DNA of 11,082 nucleotides from Actinomycetes bacterium (GTDB lineage Bacteria; Actinomycetota; Actinomycetes; Propionibacteriales; Propionibacteriaceae), in NCBI GenBank assembly GCA_023393755.1, contig JAEXCA010000267.1, positions 1-11,082 of the forward strand. The letters are read 5' to 3'. The notes beneath the pieces are model-generated. The model made no database searches and was not told the DNA's origin. It saw nothing but the letters and a program-made list of their open reading frames with translations. Positions 1-6,748 of this stretch are shown here, one piece after another; the stretch's first letter is position 1; each line of letters opens with the position of its first letter. The position numbers were made by a program, and so were the translations under genes.

Positions 1-1
1 T

Positions 2-76
2 GACAAACTCGCCGTCCGGTTCGCCGCCACCACCCGCGTCGCCGTGATCAACGAATGGCTCAAACGACTTTCGTAA
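2..76 (+). CDS. IS5-type transposase, C-terminal end only (gene cut by window edge)
   Basis: An open frame runs in from the left edge and stops at TAA (74-76). The visible 24 residues contain DKLAVRFAAT and INEWLKRLS, which I recognise as the usual C-terminal tail of DDE transposases of IS5-family elements in actinobacteria. The catalytic DDE residues lie outside the window, so it cannot be judged whether the transposase is intact. The stop codon is followed within 7 bases by what looks like the terminal repeat of the element, the normal layout for these compact ISs. The family call is from memory of tail motifs, so the exact group is uncertain. Confidence 0.7.
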   Translation, partial: DKLAVRFAATTRVAVINEWLKRLS

Positions 77-83
77 CAGGCTC
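74..83. mobile_element. probable right end (terminal inverted repeat) of the IS element
   Basis: Immediately at and after the transposase stop the sequence reads TAACAGGCTC; read inward it is GAGCCTGTTA, a start typical of terminal repeats of IS1031/IS427-type members of the IS5 family (family knowledge, from memory). The next bases are TAG (84-86), so a TA dinucleotide target duplication is possible. The partner repeat is outside the window, so the exact boundary is inferred. The terminal C at 83 is also the last base of the stop codon of the leftward dehydrogenase gene. Confidence 0.5.
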
Positions 84-1732
84 TAGCCGGCGGTGGCGAT
101 CAGCGCGGCCTCGGCGGCCTTCGTCCAGCGGCCGTCCTCCAGGGCGGCGGCGACCTCGGGGAGCTTCTCCGGCAGCTCGCTCAACCGGATCAGGCCGAGG
201 TCGTGCAGCGCCGGGTAGACCATGATCTTGCCGCCGGAGGTGCGGTTGTTGACCGCATCGATGGCGTCGGAGAACCCGGCCATCCCACAGACCGCGTCCA
301 GCGAGATCGAGGTGTCCAGCGCCTGCGTCTCCAGCTTGTCCAGCAGGGTGCGCATGTCGCTCATCTCCGAGCCCGAGGTACCGATCAGGAACACCCGCCG
401 CTCGATGATCCCCTGCAGGTCGAGTTCGGCCAGGGTCCCGGCCGGGAAGCCCGCGAAGGCGTTCACGATCGCACCCTCGCCGGCCAGGTCGACCGCCTGG
501 GCGAGCAGCGCCGGGACCGGCACCAGGCAGGTCAGGTAGGTGAAGCCCGGCTCCAGCGGCGCGCTGGACGAGTTCACCACCCGGAACGGGACCCCCCGCT
601 CGGCCGCGGTCGGATTCACCACCGAGGCCAGGTGGGCCAGCCGCTCGTCGTTCACGTCGGCGCCCACCACCTCGACGCCGGGCAGGCCCAGCGACACGGT
701 GCGGACGGTGTGCATCAGCCCCATCGGGCCGGCGGCGCCGATGATCGCCACCTGATCCTGCGCCCGGATCTCGCCATTGGCGGGGACGTGGGTGTAGGCC
801 TCGGCCGGGTCGCTGCCCACCGTGCCGATGTAGCGGGTGAAGTCATAGTGGACGCGGCCCACGTCCAGGCTCACCCGGCGGTCGATGCGGGCACCGCCCA
901 GCACCACGCAGAGCAGGCTGCGGGCGCCCAGCAGGCCGCTCAACCGCTCGATGGTCGCCGCGTCGGAGCCGAAGTAGACGATGTCGTCCAGGCCGGCCTC
1001 CACCTGATCGAGTTCCGCCCGGACGGCCTGCGCGTCGACCGTCGCCGGTTCCGCCCCCACCACCGCGATCGAACCCGGACGGGCCGCCGCCAGCAGCGGC
1101 TCCAGGCCGGACGGGGTCACCCCGGCGTCGGCCACCACCAGCAGCCGGCCGCCGGCCGCCAGGGTGTTCCGCTCCGAGCGGGAGTAGGACGCCTCCACCG
1201 TGGACCACGGCTCGACCAGCGCCACCTGCGCGGCGGTCGGGCCGTCCGACACCCGCAGCATGAACTCCTCGCCCCGGTGGCGGACGATCCGCTCGTCGAC
1301 CACCACGTACTCCTGCAGCGCGCCGTCGAAGTTGTAGCCGAAGGCACCGTTCGAGGCCGCGGTCGGCAGGTGGCGCCAGTCGGCCTGGACCAGCAGCCGC
1401 TCGCCCACCCGGTACGCCGTCACCGCCTCACCGACCGCGGCCACCCGAACCACCGGCTCGTGGCCCGGCACCACGGGTTCGGCGTCCGGGTGGTAGCTGG
1501 GCACCTGCGCGAGCTCGTCGGCGGCGATCCCGCCCACCACCGGCGACTTGCGCGGGTGGTCGGCGAAGGCATGCAACAGCTTGGTGTCGGAGAAGCAGAT
1601 GCCGCAGGCCTCCACCTGCAGCAGGATCTGGGTGGGCCCGACGGGATCCACCGGCTTGGCGGTGTTGAGGAACACCTCGTCCTTGCCGGTGAACTGGACG
1701 GCGTACTGGGTGGCGGGGATTGCCTCGGACAC
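83..1732 (-). CDS. medium-chain (zinc-type) alcohol/polyol dehydrogenase with a duplicated Rossmann-like domain
   Basis: Probable zinc- and NAD(P)-dependent dehydrogenase of the MDR superfamily, cytoplasmic, acting on a sugar, polyol or aldehyde of this pathway. The N-terminal GroES-like domain (about 10-180) has CGICFSDTK (Cys46 as probable zinc ligand), GHE (His91) and VEPW (Glu174), the Cys/His/Glu set of sorbitol-dehydrogenase-like enzymes. The four-cysteine structural zinc lobe is absent. A nucleotide-binding loop GAAGPMG is at 332-338. At 549 residues it is far longer than the usual 340-380. The extra part, about 190-320, itself resembles a degenerate Rossmann half, and its end IGTVGSD (302-308) mirrors IGTSGSE (450-456). 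Start: GTG at 1732 is chosen because AGGAGAG (1741-1747) precedes it by 8 nt; an in-frame TTG at 1783 has no such site. It is last in the leftward operon, 66 nt after the aldolase fusion. Its stop codon abuts the IS end, so the C-terminus may be altered. Substrate unknown. Confidence 0.85.
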   Translation of the reverse strand: MSEAIPATQYAVQFTGKDEVFLNTAKPVDPVGPTQILLQVEACGICFSDTKLLHAFADHPRKSPVVGGIAADELAQVPSYHPDAEPVVPGHEPVVRVAAVGEAVTAYRVGERLLVQADWRHLPTAASNGAFGYNFDGALQEYVVVDERIVRHRGEEFMLRVSDGPTAAQVALVEPWSTVEASYSRSERNTLAAGGRLLVVADAGVTPSGLEPLLAAARPGSIAVVGAEPATVDAQAVRAELDQVEAGLDDIVYFGSDAATIERLSGLLGARSLLCVVLGGARIDRRVSLDVGRVHYDFTRYIGTVGSDPAEAYTHVPANGEIRAQDQVAIIGAAGPMGLMHTVRTVSLGLPGVEVVGADVNDERLAHLASVVNPTAAERGVPFRVVNSSSAPLEPGFTYLTCLVPVPALLAQAVDLAGEGAIVNAFAGFPAGTLAELDLQGIIERRVFLIGTSGSEMSDMRTLLDKLETQALDTSISLDAVCGMAGFSDAIDAVNNRTSGGKIMVYPALHDLGLIRLSELPEKLPEVAAALEDGRWTKAAEAALIATAG

Positions 1733-1798
1733 GGCTTCTTCTCTCCTGGTGGTTGAAAGCTCGGACGGAGCGGGTTCAGACAACGATATCTCAGCAGC

Positions 1799-3775
1799 TC
1801 AGTTGAGCATGTTCTGGCCACCGGTGACCGGCACGGCCTGCCCGGTCTCGTAGTCCTGCTCGACGATGTAGTAGATCGCCCTGGCCAGATCGGCCGGGTA
1901 GCAGCCCCGTCCCATCGGCACCTGCTTCTCGTAGTGGGCGCGCACCTCGTCGATCGTGGTGGCGCCGGGCACCTTGCCGGCCCGCAGGTACTGGACGAAC
2001 AGGCCGCGCTCGGGATCGGACCACAGCGGACCGTCCAGGAAGTTGCCCGGGCAGATCGCGTTCACCTTCACGCCGTGGCCGACCAGCTCCAGCGCGAAGG
2101 ACTGGGTGAGCCCGATGCCGCCGAACTTCGAGCCGGCGTAGGCGAAGTTCGCCTTCGAACCGGTCAGGCCCGACTTGGAGTTGATCTCGATGATGTCGAA
2201 CCACTCCGACGGACGCGCCGCGTGCTGGGCGGCGAGCACCGGTGCCACCGCGCGCACGGTGAGGAAGTAGCCGCGGTAGTTGACGTTGGTGACCAGGTCG
2301 AAGTCGGCCACCGGCTGGGTGAACACCGACTCGGCGCGCAGCACGCCGGCATTGGAGACGAAGACGTCCAGCCCACCGAGGACGCCGACCACCTCGGCCA
2401 CCGCGGCCAGGCAGGAGTGCTCGTCGGAGACGTCGATCCGGACGGCGACCGCCCGGCCCGGACCGTACTGCTCGCACATCGCCTCGGCGTGGCGGGCGGC
2501 GCCGTCAACGTTCAGGTCGGCCAGCACCAGCGTGGCGCCCTGGGTGATCAGTTCCTGGGCGATCCCCAGCCCGAAGCCCTGGGCGGCGCCGGTGATCATC
2601 ACCACCTTGCCGTCCAGCCGGCCGGAGCCGACCCGGGCGGCCACCGCCTGGCGGTAGGCCTCGGCCTCCCAGTTCTCGATGAACCCCCGCTGCACGGTGT
2701 CCATCACCTGCACCGAGCCGATCCGGTTGGCGTCGCGGGCCACCCGGAGCGCGTCGGTGAAGGTGGCCAGCGCGTTCCGCGCGGCGGCCAGATCCCGGCC
2801 GGCGCCGAAGGCGACCAGGCCGGGCACCACCACGATCACCGGGTCCCTGCCGTGGGTGGCCCGGAAGGCCTCGACCGCGGCGGTCACGGCGGCGGCGGGA
2901 TCCTCGCCCGGCTCCACCACGGCCGGCAGCGAACCGGCGTAGACGATCTGGTCGGGGATCAGCGGCCCACCGGTGAGGATCGCCTCCCCGGCCGGCGTGA
3001 CGGTGACCGAGCGGACCAGGTCGCCGGCGTCCGAGGTGACCACGGCCAGCGCGTCCCCGCCCAGCAGCCCGCGCAGGGTCGGCGCGATGGCATTGCGGAC
3101 GCGAGTCAGCTCGGCCTCGTCCAGCGGCGGGGCGGTCAGCCCCTCCCCGCTCCCGGCATCGACCGCCCGCCGGATGGCGTCGGTGACGTACTCGGCGCGC
3201 TGCCGGAGTTCGTCGCCGGAGTCACCAGCGACGATGATGCCGTGGTTGCGCAGCAGGATGATGCCGGGCGCGGGGCGACCGGTCCGTGCGGTGTAGGCAT
3301 CGCGGGCGGCGGCGACACCCCGCGCCAGCGGAACCCCGGGGTCGATGTAGGGCACCAGAACGGCCTCGTCGCCGAGCAGTTCGGCGGTCAGCCGTTCGGC
3401 GTCGGCGTTGCAGGTGAGGGCGTTGGACACCAGCGGATGCAGGTGCAGCACCAGCGCGTCCGGCAGCAGGGCGTGGAACAGGATCTCGACGCTCGGCCGG
3501 CGTCCGGTATCGCGGACCAGCGCCCTGGCGGCGGCCGCCCGCACCGGATCGCCCTCGACCGGTTCATCGGAGACCAGCGCGTCCAGCAGCACATCGATCC
3601 GCAGTGGCACCAGATCCTCGGCGGCGAGGGTGGCCAGCGAGACGCCGCTGGGCTTGATGTACAGCACGCCGTCCAGCTTGACGCTGGCATTGCCGCCGCC
3701 GGCGCGGCAGTACTCCTCGTTGCTGCCGAGCTGGTTGGCGACCTCGATGAGTTGCTGGGTGAGTTCCACGGTCAT
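1799..3775 (-). CDS. bifunctional class II aldolase (rhamnulose/fuculose-1-phosphate type) / SrlD-like short-chain dehydrogenase
   Basis: Two-domain cytoplasmic enzyme of 658 residues. The N-terminal class II aldolase domain has GGGNASVK (26-33), a PSVEILFH segment with Glu97, HLHP with His111 and His113, and LRNHG with His178: the catalytic acid and the zinc histidines of the fuculose/rhamnulose-1-phosphate aldolase family, which cleave a ketose-1-phosphate to DHAP and lactaldehyde. A linker domain (about 220-380) resembles the one in bifunctional RhaEW proteins. The C-terminal SDR domain has TGAAQGFG (395-402), Asp420 (suggesting NAD), NAG (475-477), Ser533 and YAGSK (Tyr546, Lys550). Its INSKSG, KFGGIGLTQS, VPMGRGC and VTGGQ motifs closely recall E. 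coli SrlD, sorbitol-6-phosphate 2-dehydrogenase, rather than a typical lactaldehyde dehydrogenase. The ATG overlaps the stop of the PHP gene (ATGA), implying translational coupling. By family it may be annotated RhaEW-like; the reaction of the SDR half is uncertain. Confidence 0.88.
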   Translation of the reverse strand: MTVELTQQLIEVANQLGSNEEYCRAGGGNASVKLDGVLYIKPSGVSLATLAAEDLVPLRIDVLLDALVSDEPVEGDPVRAAAARALVRDTGRRPSVEILFHALLPDALVLHLHPLVSNALTCNADAERLTAELLGDEAVLVPYIDPGVPLARGVAAARDAYTARTGRPAPGIILLRNHGIIVAGDSGDELRQRAEYVTDAIRRAVDAGSGEGLTAPPLDEAELTRVRNAIAPTLRGLLGGDALAVVTSDAGDLVRSVTVTPAGEAILTGGPLIPDQIVYAGSLPAVVEPGEDPAAAVTAAVEAFRATHGRDPVIVVVPGLVAFGAGRDLAAARNALATFTDALRVARDANRIGSVQVMDTVQRGFIENWEAEAYRQAVAARVGSGRLDGKVVMITGAAQGFGLGIAQELITQGATLVLADLNVDGAARHAEAMCEQYGPGRAVAVRIDVSDEHSCLAAVAEVVGVLGGLDVFVSNAGVLRAESVFTQPVADFDLVTNVNYRGYFLTVRAVAPVLAAQHAARPSEWFDIIEINSKSGLTGSKANFAYAGSKFGGIGLTQSFALELVGHGVKVNAICPGNFLDGPLWSDPERGLFVQYLRAGKVPGATTIDEVRAHYEKQVPMGRGCYPADLARAIYYIVEQDYETGQAVPVTGGQNMLN

Positions 3776-4986
3776 TCCTTCGTTTCCACAATGCTCGACG
3801 CCAAGCCACCACTGATCAGCTGCGCACCCAGGGCGATCAGTTCGGCCTTGTGGGCGGCCGGATCGTCACCGACCAGCGCACCGCCGGCGTCCACGTAGCC
3901 GGGCTCGCCGGCGGCGACCAGGTGCTGGTGGGCGGCCACCACGCAGGTGGCCTCCCAGAAGGCGGCGCGGGCGGCGTCCGAGAGCGGGCCGTCGACGCAG
4001 GCCGGCAGGTACGGGATCCGGTCGGCGGTGTTGTGTTCGGTGCCGCCCATCACGATGATCCCGGCGGCGGTCAGATCGCGCACGTACTCGTCCACCAGTT
4101 CGGACCTGTTGCGCAACGGGATCAGCTCGGCGGCGTAGACCCTGCGTTCCAACAGCTTCCGCGCCAACTCGGCGGCCGGGTACTCGAACGGGCTGAGGCT
4201 CCTGGCGCCGTCGGCCAGGATCGGGAAGGTGGGGATACCGCCCATCGCCAGCACGTAGCCGTAGGCATCGGCGAAGCTCAACGGCACCTCGGCCACATAG
4301 CCGGGGGTGCCGACCTTCAGCAATCGGGAACGCAGCTCGCCCTGCAGCGCCACCGGATCGTCCGGGTCGACGCCGGACGGGGAACCGTACGCGGCGGTCA
4401 ACACCGCGGCACGCTGCTCCAGCGGCAGCGCGGCGAGTGCCTCCTGGAAGGCGCGGGCGATGTGGCGTTCCTGCAGTGAGACCCATTCCACCGGGACGTC
4501 GGTGCGCGCGGCGACCTCGGCGGCCACCGAGGCCGCGGTCAGCCCGGTCTCCAGCCCGTGCCCGGCGAAATGGGCGGCGAGTTGGGCGATCATCGCCGCT
4601 GCCCGGGCATCGTTGTCGGCGCGGATCGCCGCCGCGGTGGCGGCCGCCGGGGCCGGCTTCTCCCGGAACGGGCTGATCCCCTTGCCACAGAAGTAGACCC
4701 GGCCGGGGTTGGCCGGGTCGTTGACCAGCGTGCCGGCGGCCTCCAGGTCAGGATCCAGGGTGATGAACTCCAGTCCGAACAGCGCCACGATGCCGGCAGC
4801 ACCGGCCTGTTCGGCGAACCGGGTGTAGACCTGCTGGTCGTAGAAATTGGAGATCCCGATCGCCGCCACGCCCTCGGCGACCGCGACCCCGATCGCGTCG
4901 TCGACGGTTCCGAAGGCGGAGAAGTTCGGCGGGAAGTGGACGTGGGTGTTCACCACCGGCAGGGTGCCGGCCACGCTGTCGCTCAT
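3772..4986 (-). CDS. divergent PHP-domain metal-dependent protein of unknown function
   Basis: 404 residues, cytoplasmic (no signal peptide or membrane segment). The N-terminus has NTHVHF (His15, His17), matching the first metal motif of PHP phosphoesterases and amidohydrolase-like barrels. GISNFYD (44-50) sits where PHP proteins have a TDH motif, and LFGLEF (Glu73) fits the next acidic ligand. QERHIARAF (172-180) recalls the RPHIARAL motif of TrpH-like PHP proteins, and GGTEHN (Glu317, His318) takes the place of the late GSDxH motif. Where LAHP is usual, the sequence has PILADG (255-260), so a metal histidine appears lost; hydrolysis of phosphoesters cannot be assumed. Start ATG at 4986 is supported by AAGGAGT (4992-4998); a longer open frame extends upstream through the kinase gene and is rejected. 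It lies 17 nt after the kinase and overlaps the aldolase by 4 nt, so it is embedded in the pathway. It could be an isomerase, epimerase, lactonase or phosphatase; I do not recognise a characterised orthologue. Confidence 0.8.
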   Translation of the reverse strand: MSDSVAGTLPVVNTHVHFPPNFSAFGTVDDAIGVAVAEGVAAIGISNFYDQQVYTRFAEQAGAAGIVALFGLEFITLDPDLEAAGTLVNDPANPGRVYFCGKGISPFREKPAPAAATAAAIRADNDARAAAMIAQLAAHFAGHGLETGLTAASVAAEVAARTDVPVEWVSLQERHIARAFQEALAALPLEQRAAVLTAAYGSPSGVDPDDPVALQGELRSRLLKVGTPGYVAEVPLSFADAYGYVLAMGGIPTFPILADGARSLSPFEYPAAELARKLLERRVYAAELIPLRNRSELVDEYVRDLTAAGIIVMGGTEHNTADRIPYLPACVDGPLSDAARAAFWEATCVVAAHQHLVAAGEPGYVDAGGALVGDDPAAHKAELIALGAQLISGGLASSIVETKE

Positions 4987-5003
4987 GCAATACTCCTTGT
5001 GAT

Positions 5004-6482
5004 TCAGGCTTTCGTGGCCAGGATGCGCTCTGCGGCGTCCCACTGGCCGGGGGTGAGATCCAGCCCGCCGGGGCGGTAGTGGGTCAGCTCGGAGGAAGCG
5101 ATCGCCACCTCCCGCAGGGCGGCCAGCCCGCCGCTCAGCGCGCCACAGGCCCGGGCCTGCACCAGCAGGCTGCCCATCGCCGTCCCCTCCACCGGCCCGG
5201 CGACCACCGGCAGGCCGGTGGCGTCGGCGGTCAGCTGGCACAGGAAGCGGTTCTGCGAGCCGCCGCCGACCACGTGCACGGTGCGGATCTCCCGGCCCGC
5301 CAGCCGGCAGGCGGTACGGATCGCACCCCGGTAGGCCAGGGCCAGCGAGTCCAGGATGCAGCGGGTGATCGACGCCGGATCCTCACCCAGCGACTGTCCG
5401 GTCTCGGTCGCCATCGCGCGCAACCGGCCCGGCATGTCCCCCGGAGGCAGCAGCCGCTCGTCGTTCATGTCGACCACGCAGGCCAGGCCGGGCTCCCGCT
5501 GGGCGGCGGCCAGCAGGTCGAGCAGGTCGACCTTCAGCCCCTGCGCCTCCCAGGTGCGCACCGACTCGCTGAGCACCCACAGCCCCATCACGTTCTTCAG
5601 GTAGCGGACGGTGCCGTCGACGCCGAGTTCGTTGGTGAAATTCTCCTGCCGGCTCTCCTCGGTGAGCACCGGGGCGGGCAGTTCCAGGCCGACCAGCGAC
5701 CAGGTGCCGGAGGAGATGAAGGCGAAGTCGGAGCTGGTCGCCGGAATGGACGCGACCGCCGACGCCGTGTCGTGGCAGCCCACCGCGACCACCGGCACCG
5801 GCTCGTCCAGCACCCCCGGCAGGGTGTCGCCCAGGATCGTCCCGGGCTCCACCAGTTCGGGCAGGATGCGGGCCGCCGGCACCCCGTGGACCTTCTCCAG
5901 ATGCGCGCAGGTCTGCGGCGACCACTGCCGCCGGGCCACGTCCAGCAACCCGGTGGTGGAGGCGATGGTCACCTCGGCCGCCTCGCGGCCGCTCAGCCAG
6001 TAGGCGAGCAGGTCGGGCATCAGCAGGACGCGCGCGACCTCCGTCCAGTCACAGGTGTCGGCGATCAGCTGGAACACCGTGTTGAAGGGCATCACCTGCA
6101 GCCCGGCGCGGGAGTAGAGCTGGTCCGCCGGGAGGCTGGCGAACAGCCGCTCCGGCACCCCCGTCGTCCGTTCGTCGCGGTAGTGGAAGGGCAGCTCGAT
6201 CAACTCGGCGGCGGCGTTCAGCCGGCCGTAGTCGACCCCCCAGGTGTCCACCCCGACCGATCCCAGCCGGCCGACCCGCCGCTGGGCCACCCGCATCCCC
6301 TCGCGGATGTGCCCGAACAGGGCCGGGGCATCCCAGTGGATGCTCCCGCTCAGCTGGGTGGGGCCGTTGACGAACCGGGTGACCTCCTCCAGGTGGAACC
6401 GGCCGTCCGCGAGCGTGCCCAGGATCACCCGCCCGCTGGACGCACCCAGGTCGGCGGCGGCGAAGGCTGTGGGGGCGCTCAT
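5004..6482 (-). CDS. rhaB: FGGY-family carbohydrate kinase, rhamnulokinase type
   Basis: 492 residues, close to the roughly 490 of E. coli RhaB. It transfers phosphate from ATP to a ketose, in the family L-rhamnulose to L-rhamnulose-1-phosphate. Visible signatures: DLGASSGR (11-18) at the phosphate-binding start, VDTWGVDYG (78-86), MPFNTVFQL (131-139), MPDLLAYWLSG (155-165), TSTTGL-like ASTTGL (174-179), GCHDTASAV with the catalytic base Asp238, ISSGTWSL, and the RhaB-type RYLKNVMGLWVLSE followed by GGGSQN. These favour RhaB over FucK or XylB. ATG at 6482 is preceded by GGGGAG (6491-6496) at 8 nt; an in-frame ATG at 6527 lies too near the operator and has no Shine-Dalgarno site. The ATG overlaps the stop of a possible leader ORF (TGATG). 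First main gene of the leftward operon, directly downstream of a strong promoter. The true substrate may be a relative of rhamnulose, since no rhamnose isomerase is adjacent. Confidence 0.9.
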   Translation of the reverse strand: MSAPTAFAAADLGASSGRVILGTLADGRFHLEEVTRFVNGPTQLSGSIHWDAPALFGHIREGMRVAQRRVGRLGSVGVDTWGVDYGRLNAAAELIELPFHYRDERTTGVPERLFASLPADQLYSRAGLQVMPFNTVFQLIADTCDWTEVARVLLMPDLLAYWLSGREAAEVTIASTTGLLDVARRQWSPQTCAHLEKVHGVPAARILPELVEPGTILGDTLPGVLDEPVPVVAVGCHDTASAVASIPATSSDFAFISSGTWSLVGLELPAPVLTEESRQENFTNELGVDGTVRYLKNVMGLWVLSESVRTWEAQGLKVDLLDLLAAAQREPGLACVVDMNDERLLPPGDMPGRLRAMATETGQSLGEDPASITRCILDSLALAYRGAIRTACRLAGREIRTVHVVGGGSQNRFLCQLTADATGLPVVAGPVEGTAMGSLLVQARACGALSGGLAALREVAIASSELTHYRPGGLDLTPGQWDAAERILATKA

Positions 6483-6520
6483 CAGGCCAACTCCCCGGAT
6501 CCGCGGAACTCGACGTACAT
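6482..6520 (-). CDS. possible 12-codon leader ORF coupled to the kinase gene
   Basis: Reads MYVEFRGSGELA then TGA. ATG at 6520 is preceded by AAGGA (6527-6531) with 6 nt spacing, and the predicted transcript start is about 25 nt upstream, so this is the first translatable ORF of the mRNA. Its TGA shares its last base with the kinase ATG (TGATG). This arrangement is seen with translational coupling, where a short ORF carries ribosomes to the next start. The peptide has no run of regulatory codons, so classic attenuation is unlikely. It could be chance. Confidence 0.4.
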   Translation of the reverse strand: MYVEFRGSGELA

Positions 6521-6536
6521 CGTGCATCCTTGCATC

Positions 6537-6548
6537 TGAATCGTTTCA
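6537..6548. promoter_or_regulatory. LacI-family-type operator at the leftward promoter
   Basis: TGAATCGTTTCA is palindromic around a central CG except for one base pair, the form of LacI/GalR-family operators (compare TGAAACGTTTCA). It starts 3 bases after the leftward -10 element (6552-6557) and covers the expected transcription start at about 6545, so a bound repressor would block initiation. The regulator gene is not in the window. Confidence 0.7.
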
Positions 6549-6551
6549 ATG

Positions 6552-6580
6552 ATCTTATGGTCCAGCGTGCGGCCTGTCAA
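6552..6580 (-). promoter_or_regulatory. sigma70-type promoter of the leftward operon
   Basis: On the minus strand TTGACA (6575-6580) is a perfect -35 hexamer, followed by exactly 17 bases and TAAGAT (6552-6557), one mismatch from TATAAT. This is unusually good for a GC-rich genome. The predicted start, about 6545, falls within the operator just downstream, so strong promoter plus tight repression is the likely mode. Confidence 0.85.
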
Positions 6581-6739
6581 GACGCAACCCGCCCGCCACA
6601 GCGGAGGGCGACGTTCCGGACGGGAGCCCGCGAGCGGCACCAGACTAGCGGCGGGCCGCGCCGGGCCACCCGACCCCGGACAGGATCGCCGAATGATCAC
6701 AATCGGGTCACGTCGCTGGCGTCGGAAGGGCACGCACCC

Positions 6740-6745
6740 TACGAT
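6740..6745 (+). promoter_or_regulatory. probable -10 element of the rightward operon
   Basis: TACGAT fits the TANNNT -10 pattern common in high-GC actinobacteria. It lies 3 bases before the GAAATCGATTTC operator and about 30 bases before the mutarotase start, the same geometry as the leftward promoter. No good -35 hexamer is visible 16-18 bases upstream, so the promoter may be weak or activator-assisted. Confidence 0.5.
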
Positions 6746-6748
6746 ACA

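Noticed and set aside
203..1756. Long plus-strand open frame of 517 codons opposite the dehydrogenase gene
   Set aside because: Arg/His/Gly-rich translation without domain motifs; an antisense shadow caused by GC-rich third positions. The minus-strand frame has clear enzyme motifs.
1733..1783. Longer dehydrogenase start at TTG 1783
   Set aside because: No ribosome binding site upstream, whereas GTG 1732 has AGGAGAG at 8 nt and gives a standard MDR N-terminus.
1934..3898. Plus-strand open frame of 654 codons opposite the aldolase fusion
   Set aside because: Low-complexity translation, no recognisable motif, spans the junction of two real minus-strand genes.
3772..4986. Reading the PHP-like gene as a classical L-rhamnose or L-fucose isomerase
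   Set aside because: None of the motifs of RhaI or FucI are seen; the HxH start and TrpH-like segment indicate the PHP class. Isomerase activity is kept only as a hypothesis.
6483..6527. Kinase start at upstream ATG 6527
   Set aside because: The added 15 residues are not part of the FGGY fold, there is no suitable Shine-Dalgarno site, and ATG 6482 has one.
5079..6539. Plus-strand open frame of 486 codons opposite the kinase
   Set aside because: Gln/Arg/Gly-rich shadow of the FGGY kinase; also runs through the operator and leader region.
6695..6713. CRP-like site (TGATCACAATCGGGTCA) in the divergent control region
   Set aside because: Half-sites do not fit TGTGA-N6-TCACA in spacing or sequence; likely chance.
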